From contig RQOL01000660.1 in NCBI GenBank assembly GCA_013076295.1, positions 1,240,001 through 1,304,000 on the forward strand: a DNA stretch of 64,000 nt, read 5' to 3'. Below are positions 43,701-55,700 of the stretch, piece after piece. This DNA is from Sanderia malayensis (Eukaryota > Cnidaria > Scyphozoa > Semaeostomeae > Pelagiidae). Below the pieces are notes generated by a model. That model was given only the letters and a program-made list of their open reading frames with translations. It had not been told where the DNA came from and ran no database searches. A program made the position numbers and the translations under genes. Every line of letters begins with the position of its first letter. Position 1 is the stretch's first letter.

Positions 43701-46700
43701 CACATTTTCAGGACGAGTCGGAATGAACGTCAAAATACCATCTTTAGTGAGCAGTGCATTGACAGGCAACGGGTGGGCACTTGAGAATTTCAATTTATTA
43801 CTTCCTCCCCCTTTTCCTTCTAACTGTTTGACAAGTACGTCTCCGACAAGTAGGTTGATTTGTTCACGATCCCTGCCACTTGCTACCTTGCCATTCTTTC
43901 CTGGAAAGATTTCAATACAACGTCAATAAATTCGATCATTCGATTTACGACGATTCGATTTACCCATTACGAAGAGTCGATTGTGTGTAACGCGTCGTGG
44001 CTGAAAGAGAGCAACAGGGGCGCAAATGAATTTTTTCAGGGGGTGGGTGATTAAAAGGGCCGAGTCTGAACTTTTCCACGAGAAACTGATTTTTGCGATG
44101 AGAAGGAACGTTTTCCAAATTGTCACAATTCAATGAAAACGTAACTGCAACAGACATGACCGGGTGATGAAAATGCTTTCCACAATTTTTGCACTACAGT
44201 AAACACCCGCATATAATAACCAGCGAATTAAGAACCCTCCAGGCTGAAATTCCTGCTCAATAGAACAGACAATGGACCATTGTATTTGAACAATAGGCTG
44301 GATGCAGAATTCACAGGTTCTTATATGCAGGTGCTTACTGTAAATCATGTAATCTCCGGATGCATTGAAGAGGCTTCACAGGGCACAAGGGACCACAGCA
44401 TTAAAATTTATTAATATAAAATAGCAACAGGGACAGGGTTATGAATTTTAGGGGGTGTCACACCAGCACACCCCTCCCTCCCAATTTGCACCCTTGGAGA
44501 GCAAACATATATGAAAATATAACTATAAAATATAAGAATAATGTAATAAAGAATTCGAACCGTTGCTCCAGGAATATTGGCTGACGTCTGGTTTACAAGA
44601 CAAGCATTTATTAGATGGATTTCGTGCATGTTCATCGTAGCAAACCTGGTTGATTATACAGTATCCTTCCTGTAAAATAACATCATCATAGATAAGCATA
44701 TCAACAACGAAAATGCTATTACTTCTACCGCTACAACCACTGCCGCTATTGCTGCAGTAATGAAGAAGCAAACCCTGTGATAATTGTTATAAATCTCAAA
44801 ACCAATACTCGTCATCCAATCTATTGCACAAAAGGTGCAACGCAGATTTCTGGCAACCCTGTGGCCTCTACACACCCCTTCATCTAATCATTAACATAAT
44901 TGCAGCCTCACTTCCCCTTGCAGTCAGTCGATTCGACTATGACTATGACGTCAGTATCTATTGATGACAGCTCTCCACAGAAAACTCAAAGAGAAGTGGA
45001 CTACATAGAGAGTTCGCTCATGAGAAGAGGTTTCCTAAAGGTTTAAAGGAGTTCGATATCCGGTGCATTTAGAAAGGCGATAACTTTTGAACTAACTGTC
45101 CTAGAAAACTGAAACGTGTTTTAAAGTGATCAGCATGATCTGAATAGTATGTTTCGACTATTTGCAATCCATATTTCATGGTAAGCTGTCCCCAGCGTTG
45201 GTAAACATTTGAAAGAAGGCTTCCTAGGTGAGATAAGAAACGAATCTTAAAACATACCTTGACTTTGCATTTTCCATTCTGAGTCTTGCCGCACGTGAGA
45301 CAGGTTCCATTGTAGACTATGGCAGTTACGAAATCACTAAGCTTGTACTGGTCATTCGTGACACTTATTTGATAGCCGTAGGCCAGCACGTGGGCCGAGT
45401 GCATGCTCGTGGGAATTCGGGGCTTTGGCAACGAGCACATGACAGATCTATACGATTCAAACATGGCTGCACTTGAAACACGGTTGGGCTGAATGCTCCA
45501 ACTTCTATTGACAAGCTGTAATAAACAATGGATTTAAACCGACTATGAAATACAGTAGAATCACGATAACTCGAACCCCCGGTAACTCGAACCTTGGATA
45601 TCTCGAACCATTTTGCATTCCCCTTGAAAGCTTTGCTGGTACTTTGTAACCCTCGATAACTCGAACATTCGTTAACTCGAACCATTTTCATCGGTCCCAT
45701 GAGTGTTCGAGTTATTGGGATTTCACTGTACAGTAAAACCAGCATGTAATAACCAATGGATGCATTGTGAAAGCGGGGTTGTAGCTGATTATGCGTGATG
45801 CCGTAAAGAAAATAAAACTCACCAGCATTGGTATGAGAGTGCAGCTGAGTTGATGACTTTCCATGAACCCGTTACCAATCACTGTAACCTTGTTGCAATC
45901 ATCGTAAACGAGGTCACATTCACCGTTGTCTAGAAGTGAATAGACAGCTGGTGCTTGATTTACTTGTATCGAACAATCTGAAGAGGTGAAACCTGAAAAA
46001 GAAAAGTAAACGCGTCGTGTGAGCTGCGAAGTGAATTACCGTAAATCCTCGAATAAGCCCCCACCTTCGAATAAGCCCTCCCCTCGAATAAGCCCCCATC
46101 CTTATAATCATTTGGAAGGATATTGAGCCCAAGTTTCCAGACATTGAAGTTGTTTGGTGAATGTATTGCAAATAACAGCAAGTTTAAACCAATAACTTTA
46201 TTGATTGGCTGCATCGTATAGCTTTTATTTTGCTTAATATTGAACAATAATCGGGCTAACATTTCGTTTTTGCAAATAAGCCCCCGGGGACTTATTCGAG
46301 GATTGACGGTAAGATTAGTTGACTACAAATGTGTGATTTATAGATCATAGGAAGGCGTTTAATAGAGCAGGGGCGGTTATTGGAAAGGGGTGCATAAATG
46401 AAAAGGGGCGTTAATTAAAGAGAATACGGCAAAACAAGTTAAAATCGGTTTCTACAGATAAATGTTGTGGGTATACATACCTCTTGAACAGTAGCAGACT
46501 CCGTTACTGCATGTACCATGTCCACTGCACAGATTGGGACAAAGGTGTCGTTGAATTGCTAGCGAGGGGACAATCTGGCCCCCTGCCACTGTCACCCATG
46601 TCGACGCGTTCTTTATCACGTTCTCTTCACACTTGCTTTCCAAATAGCCAAATAACGAGACAGCAGGCTCGTTGCTCAACTGAAAACAAATACGAAAAAG

Positions 46701-49700
46701 CAATGAAAGATTTCCTTTAAACGGTAAAGGTTTTTATATGCAGTGGAACCTCCATTAACGGATACCTCTATACAACGGACACCTCTGAACAACGGACAAA
46801 TATTCTTGTCCAAAATCTTGTCAAAATTGATTGTCTCTTTGCAGCAACCCCTATGTAACGGACATCTTTCTACAACGGACAAAATGTTGGTCCCAATGGT
46901 GTCCGTTATATGGAGGTTCCACTGTAAATGCATGGTGTTGAGAGACAAAGCTATGTAGGGTAAGACTATATAGATTTATGGCCTCATTCTACACATAAAT
47001 AGATAAATTGCAAGAATCGTGATTATATAGGATACGCTGTTGAACAACAATGTTAGAAGTGTAGAAGTAATTTTGAGGCATTGGGTTGGCGAGAACCAAT
47101 TGAAGGATACACGGAGAAAGTAATGCTTGACACATTAAATTTAAATAAGTGATTTACAGTAAAAGCCCCCGCACATGAGAACCAATGCATTAAGAACCTT
47201 CAGGGTGACATTTCTGTACAAAACAATAGAAGAAACAATAGCCTATTGTCTTGGAACAATAGCCTGGATGGAAATTTAGAGGTTCTTATATGCGGGTTTT
47301 TACTGTAATTTCAATTGAAAAACAAAGAAAAACCAAGCAACAAACCTGAGCAGCATCCACACAATGTGATGATATCAAACTCAAATCGACTCTCAACGAC
47401 TCCCTGCAGAGAACAGCAAATAACCCCGTGTTAAGCGAGCGCTCACACTGCCTCGGATCGGCAGGCTTTAGCCTCGATTTCAGGCCATTGGCATCCGACT
47501 CGACACCGAGCTGTCTATACGTGACGTCATCCCATGGAAAAACGTACAATCGACTATGGTGACCAATCAGCATGTTGGACAGGATAATGTCTGTGATGTC
47601 CATTTCGAAGCTGAGCAGTGGCACGCTGACTCGGTCGTTTCTCTGGCAACTGTACGCTTGGCTGCATCCGCTGACAGCACTGGCATTGCAGGATCCATAT
47701 GCTTTGACAATATCGGGCAGTGAACATGCGCACATCACATCCTGCTTTACTGGATCGCCCGGGCTAGCTATCATTGTGAAGATGTTGTTCAAATCTCCGA
47801 GCCTAAGAAAAACACAGAAATAATTATATTGAGCATTGCATAATACAAATACACATTAAATAATGAATAGAATAACATATAATTAGAAATACCTGGATGT
47901 AAATGATAAATTAATAAACATAAAAGGAGAACAAAATTAAATCGTGTTTTAACGTCGAGGTAATGAGGGTCAAGCTTTGAAGTATATTAAACACTTTTTT
48001 AAAGCCTTGGTAAATCAATTAGTCAAAAAATTGGTTGTTAATTCTTTCCCGAGGCTTAATATTCTTAAAAATTTTCGAGTTTGAGCCTGAAACTATTCTT
48101 AAATCATTCTCAACCGACCCTTGTTTTACTTTAAGATAAAGCTCAGATGAACAAAAAATCATAAAAAGTCCTGATGGCGTTTGAGCCTGGCTTTATCACT
48201 ACATTATTTTTAAATTTCGGAGAATATGAGCCTTAGTATTCTTATGAACTATATTCTTATAAAAAAAGTGTGTAACGAAGAAAACAAAAATAGGAAAGAC
48301 AGAAAAATGTCTGTGATATTGAGGAATTAAAGTCTGCTGGTAACATTGAGATTAAAAAGTTCAAATTTAAACAAATTGAGAGACCTGACTATGTCTTAGA
48401 TGTATCAATCACTTCATACAGTCATGATGTATAGTGTCATTGTAACATATAACACAGTATGCATGAAGTATGCATATGCAACACACAAACTATACCTTGC
48501 CAAGTCTGCTTTTCCTTTGTAATAATCGTCACTTTTATCAGTACAAAGTCCAGCAACATTGCCTGTATCAACACTAGGAGACTGAATAAATATATTCATA
48601 CCCCATTCAAATGTGTCAGCCCGTACAAATGCACCAGATGGAAAATAAACCTGAAAGATAATAAATTAAAAATATTGGAAGATATCAAATGTAGTTTTCA
48701 ATGATATTACCCTGTTGAAGTCTGAAGGAAAGTGAAATATTTATTAGAGTTATTGAAGTTATATCTGATGACAAACATCATTTATGTCCAAATCAAGAAA
48801 GCTGAGAAATGTTTGAGATATTGCGGAATTTTATTTTTATAAATTAGTAGATTTATCGTAGTTCAACTGTAGATACCGTAAAAGTTCTATTAAGCCCTGG
48901 GGGCTTACTTCAATTTCGAGGTTCCCGAAGGGGGCTAATCGAAAAAGAGGCTTCATAGAAACCTTAATTGAGATATTCAAGACTTCGACTTGCGAAGTTT
49001 TGAAAACTTCGAATTTGGAAAACGTTGTTCTTCATCGCAGAAACCAGCCTCTCATGGAAAATTTCAGACTCGGCCCTTTTAATCACCCACCCTCTGTAAA
49101 TTAACAGATTCGTTGTAGTTTAACTGCGTAAAATCAAAACGTTCTCTTCCATACTCCAGAGAAAAACATTTACCGAGAATCTCTTTCCCTGGTTAGCTTT
49201 CGTGATCTGTACACCAGGTGATAGGATGGTGCCACTAAGGATGGAAATTTGCACCGCGCTCTTCCCAGGCTTCCCATCGCACATATCAATGCTGATGACG
49301 TCAAAGTTTTCTTTAACAACAAATCCACAAGAGCAGCTTGCGTCGGGCTTCGTCGAACAAGGCCAAAACCTCGTGTGAACCTTATAATAAACAGATAATG
49401 AATTAGCTATGAGAAAATCTTAGCTCACTGGATGTAAATACCACTGTATGTCGAATACGTACATGTCTTTTTATAAGAAAATCCAACTTCGAGTAGAACT
49501 CTTGAGTGCTTCATGTTTTAGATGGAAGCCAAAAATGCTCTTAAAATGTTCTTAATTTATAAAGGTTCCTTGATTTAAATTCCTAAAGCCTCAAAATGTT
49601 TTAGCAGGTTCTGAACTTTTTACGACTTAAAGCCTTACGTTTCTACATGACTTGTTATTATAACAATCTAAGTTTCGAGTTATGTAAGGTCGAATTTGAA

Positions 49701-52700
49701 GCTTTTATAAAGCAAATCAATGTAACGAAATTAAATAGAGTTCAGCATATCGATGAATTTAGCTAAACAATAGTCGATTCATATTCAATAGAAAAGAGTT
49801 TTTCTATTGACTGAATGGTCGATTCAAGCAGCATTAATTTTAAATTTAAGAACAAAGAGCAACTTATATTACTGATCAACTGATCAGATTGTAACCTAGG
49901 GCTTTATCAATTATATACTTGCCTCAAACTCTCTCGCCAAACTTTTATACAAAATGAAACTTCCTCGTGATTTCATCACTGACGATCTGTAATACAAAAT
50001 ATAGGATGGTACACAATTATTACTTCAACACGATGATTGTATAAGAATATGCAAAAGATATAAGGTTCAAAGTGCACGTGAAATGTAAATACATGAGAAA
50101 AATCAAAGAGTAAGACATACTTGCCATTCAGACGAATGATGGTTCCGGAAAGAATAAGACTGCATCGATTTGTTTCAATATCTTTAACATGAACCTGTAG
50201 ATAACAAACACACTTCAAATACTCTTTCATTCCTAGCATTAGTTCTTTAATACTGCATTCACCACATTAGAAAACTCACACTGCTAATGGACCTCATGTC
50301 AAAGGTTAGATTCCTGCCTATGTGGATTTAATTAATAAACATCAATCTATTCTAAATGTACAGCCCGGAAAACTTTTGCTGAAAGAAAACTGTAACGGAA
50401 AAGGTAAGAATAGTATTATGAAGAAACTCATGGGACAAGCTATTTAGTTTGGTATACGGAGAGATTTACGCAGGCTTCTGATGCCATTTTCTTATTTCCA
50501 CCGGTTACTTTCTACAGTCCGAAGCAGAAGACGATTCAGACTTGGAGAAAATTCAACAAAACGTGAAAAAAGTTGAAACTTTGTTCACAAGGGCTTATTA
50601 ATTGTAAGGCCCGTTACATTGAGGATCCAATTGAACAATACAGTAAAAATTCGCATGTAAGAACCAATGGATTAAGAACTTCCAGGCAGATAAACCTACT
50701 CAAAACAAAAGAAGAAACAATAGCCCATTGTGATTGAACAATAGGCTGGATGCAGCATTTACAGGTTTTTACCTACGAGTTCCCACTTGCGGGTTTTTAC
50801 TTGCGGGATTTTACTGTATCTATAACTATGTTTACCTTAACATCGGGTGGGTCGTGATTTTTCCATCCAACGGCCTTAGGACTTCGCACCCTTGCTGTTG
50901 CTATTCTTGTCCACCGATCGCCATCTTGGATGAAATCGGTAACAGCAGACAGGCGAATCGTCCCGGTTCCGCAGCCGTTAGGCCCACATTTTGTGGGATT
51001 AATCGTAACTTCACACGACGAAAGGGTGATATCCGAGCGCAAAGTGGCCAGCTTCTTGGGGTCCGGATCTAGAACGAGAAATTAAATTTGAAATCAATGT
51101 GATTAACGTCTTTCACACAAGTAGCAAAACACGTCAGTTAACCATCACAGCTTTCGGCATAACATGTAAACATAAAAATACGCAAAGAAGAGTGAAAATA
51201 CAAAATGTTCAACTTACTGTCCACATTGACATATACTGGAATGCTGATACTGCAAGTTTTGAATTGCTTCTTGCAAATTATTGGCACAGTGCTGATGAAT
51301 TTCAACGAGTGGACCTTTTGGTCCTCAGAAATTGTCAGCTGGTTTGGCACAACCTTTATTAAATAAAGAGAAAATAAAAACTATATATTAAAATTATTAT
51401 ATTACAATTATAACCACAGTTAACTACAATATGGTGAGAATTATAGTCATTACATTGTAGCTAACTGATAACTGACGACCCAGGATATACAGAAAATAGG
51501 TTCGAAATAAGACCGTCATAATTCAATAGATAAAAACTTTCAATGCATGGAGCTATATTAAAAAATACTCGACCTACTCAACTAAACTATTAAATATCAC
51601 TCTCGGGCCGTTGTGCACTACTCATGCGCACTTCAATATTTCAACTTCAAATTTAAAGTGCGCATGCGTATTTGCCGCATTCCGAGGGTACTCTGAAAGA
51701 AGTCCGAACTTATCTCCCCCAAGACAAAGAAAGGTTTGAAAATCAATCTTACTTTGATGCCGACATAAAAACCAGGACTACCAACTGACTTCCCTTTTCC
51801 AAGAGCTCCAACGTAAAAAGGCTTAACATCGCAAAATATCTACAATAAAAAAGGCACATTACAAAATGTGAAATTGGAAAGGACATACAAGATTAAAAAC
51901 ACAGATGTTGATGAATATCACGAGTCTACCATCAAGCCAGACTATCAATAGTGAAAGATAAACAATTTTACCCCCTGGAAACAAGGAATACTATGTTGGT
52001 AATTCAATACTGTATTCATTCTTCAGGGGGTTTGGCTCAAGGGCAATCTATAAATATGGTATAAATACAAAGAATTACCAAAATTCCTTGTGCAATGTCA
52101 TTGCCAACACGGACGGTGTACCGGGAGGGACTTGTGTTGACAGTCTGTGAAAATAGTGAGATCCTGCCGAATTTCCCGCCAAAAAACGTGACAGGTCGGT
52201 ACCAGTTCACCGTGAACCTGGCCTTGTGAGGGTAGCGAGCCTTGAACGAAAACGAGCAGAAGAACTCGGTGGCAAATTTTCTCGTAGAAGCACGAACGAA
52301 AATCTGAGGTTTTCGGGTGATGTTCGGAAACTTCTCGTCTGAAAGGAAAGCAGGGAGAAAATTGTGGAAAAAAAGAAAAATATGATAAATTAAAGTTATA
52401 AAATATCAATTGCATCAAATAAAATTGCAACTCAATAGGCCGAGCATTTGTTTTGCAAACATCTCCTTTGGCTGTGACGCATTTTTTCGCATTTGAAGCG
52501 TACACTAATCTTCCATTTTTGCGAGTCTCAATTTGTGAAGAATTGTAGATTCAATTCAATGGTGAAAATAATCCCACGCAATGAATGCTGGGAGTACATA
52601 CGTAAAGTGACGCATCTTCGACATCATTAGCTTACCTTGGATAGTGTTGATAAGTTTGATTGGTGCTACCTCGACTTTAGACACAGCCGATACATCGGTT

Positions 52701-55700
52701 TTTAGGCCATCTTTCTTTGCCTTCAGATACCGTCCATCTGCAATTCAACATGAATAGCTTTATGAAAAATTATTGGCGATTTCCAACCCAACACACACAC
52801 ACAACATGCAAGGAAATAAAAAAATACAGTGGAACCCCCATAAACAAAACCCACCTCAAAGTAAGGGACAAATATTTCTGTCTGAAAATTTCTCAAAATA
52901 GGTCATCGATTTGTAAAAGCAACCTCTACCCAACAAACCATCGTACTCATAGGTATAAAGGTTCCACTGTATCAAAAAATATAAATTAGGAAATTGGAAT
53001 TGTCAGATTAGCTGTAAATAAGATCAGTCGTAAATTCTAAATATTTTTTATAAACTAACTTAACATTGACCGATCATTAGATGAAATATCAAAAGCTAAG
53101 TCAATTGTAAAGGCAACTATTTGTACCTGTTTTCTGTTTCCGCAAAGATTAAGGATTATAAAAGTTGATTAATTAAAAACTTACTAAAATCCTGGGTAGG
53201 ATATTAATAATTTTATGTAGAAAGCGAAACCACGAACCGACTATTGGTAAATTTTGTTCCTTTGAAAAGTCCGCTTATTTACTTTGCTCCGCTTATTTAC
53301 TTTGTTAACAGCCCTGTGGTTCATCGGGGATGTTATCTTTAATTTTCATGGATTCAGTTGGGATAGGGTCGAAATAAAATTCGCCGGAAATTTCAAAATC
53401 TCTCATTCATTTCCCTCCTTGTCCTCACAAAAGACATGATTTTGAAAACCGAAAGAACTTTAACCAAATATAATTGAAAAACCTCTTACATGACCTTTTT
53501 TCAAATCGACTTCATTTCATAGATTTTTTACGCAGTTCTACAAAATAGATTTATAGGATTTATGAAATCTTATAAATCTACTTTGAAAACTGTCGAAGCC
53601 ACGAAGTAACTTTTAACATCAGACAATATAAAGATCAAATAAGAAACAAAAGCCCTTGGAAACTTAGTCTCGAAGATTTTGACCTATCAGTTGCAACTTT
53701 TCCGCCATTTTAAAGCCTACCACTCGTACATTATTGGACGTACACTATCGCACGTCTTGTACATAACCACGTAAAACTGTGTCGTGTCGTGATGTATTGT
53801 GTCGCGTCGTACAATGTCCTATGCATGTTGTCTGCTAATCGTACGAGGTTGTTAAAGTAAAAAAAAAGATCTTACCTTCGACACAGTATGCCGACGGGCA
53901 ATACCCAGTTGGGCCTAAGCGATAGACGAGAAAATCTCCACAGTTTTTCACGCGAACTTCCAGTTTCCAAGCACAGCAAATGTTTTTGCCTTGATACTGC
54001 ACAGCCCTGCAACCATCGGTCACAACTTCTTCACCTGTAAAAAAATAAGCAAGACATTTCATAACATGCAAGTCCTCTTATGGTAAAAGAACGTTGGTTA
54101 ACTCATAGGGGCAAAGAACGTTACTATCACTAATGAAAATGGACAGTAGCTAGTCATTCTATACGAGAGAAAAAGTTACAATTACCGTTAATTATAACAT
54201 AAGCCCCTGGAACTAGTTGCAAAAACGAAACTTTAACTGGACTTTTGTTCGATATCACGTTTCATATAAGCAAAAATATGCAGGTAATTAACAAATATAT
54301 GGTGCTATTTGCAATACATTGACTGCACAATTTCAATATCTTGATACCTGGACTCAATACCCTTGCAAATGATTATCAGGATGGGGGCTTATTTGAGAGG
54401 GGGCTTGTTTGAGGGGGAGCTTGTTCCCAGATGAAGGTTATTCGAAGATTAACTGTCAACATCAATGCATAACAAAATCACCTATATTTGGCCTCTTTTG
54501 CATGGATAACCAAACGGGCTCACGTGTGCCACAGGAGAAAAGCGGAGGACAGTGATTGGCTGCCTCTGCAGGGAAGCCATCGATCTCGAATCGGTACCAG
54601 GCCTCTTTCAGTGATCCGTCGCAGAGGAACGAACCAAATTGCACAGCGCCAAGCAAAAATGAGGACACCTGCCTTCGTTTCTCTCTCAGCACCTTGTGAC
54701 CATTTTTCGCACAGATGGGATCACCTGAAATGTGAAATGAAAACGAGATCACTTTTCTGCTCATTCTTGCGTGTCCGTTGCATGACAATGTTGCAACGGA
54801 AACTACTTTGAAACTTTTTAAAAACAACGGAGAGAAACTGCGAGGGCATATTGAGATTAGAAAGAGCTCTTCGTTCATATTTTTTTGTTATTTTGGCTTG
54901 ACTTCAAATTGCCCAAAGATACAGTCAAATCTGCATAGTTCGAACTCGTGTAATTCATTCGAACTCTATCTAATTCGAACGAAATTCTCTGTCCCTTCAA
55001 GGATCACCAATGAACCAATTCTTACAAAACAAACCTCAAAAATTCGAACTTTTTGTTATTCGAGCATTTTCGCACTTCTCCAGGGTGTTCGAATTAGACA
55101 AAATAGAGTTGACTGTACTATAGATATATTATAAGGATAAGAAATATTTAACTGTAACACGTGTCATGAAGCCGAAATTTTGAGTTGTCAATTACCGTAA
55201 GAGCTCTATTTAGCCAAGGAAAGCTTACTTAATTTTCGAGGTTCCAAGGGGCCTATTAGAGAGAGGGCATAATAGAGAGGGGTTTAATAAAATTCGGCTT
55301 AATAATAAAATTGATTCAAAATCTCATTTGGGGCGTAATAGAGAAAGGGGCTTGGATAAAAGGCGGATCTTGATAAAGCCTTTACGCCACATTTAGTCTC
55401 CGGCAGGCTTTCCATAACATACTTAAAAGTTCCACAAGGCGGATACATTCAATGGAGCAAGATGAACCAGATGAATACTGGTTTCCATGACTGCAACAGA
55501 TTCCATGTCAAATTCCTAACGGATTATCCATTGTTGAAAATATTATTTAACAATATAATGTGCCTTATTAACCTCGCTATTTCTGGATGCACTCCAAAAC
55601 CAAAGTGTTTGCTCAACAAATACTTGAAAGTGAACCATATCGTAAATCCTCGCATACAGTTAAAACTACATTGGTTTAAACGTGCAGCAATTTGCAATAC

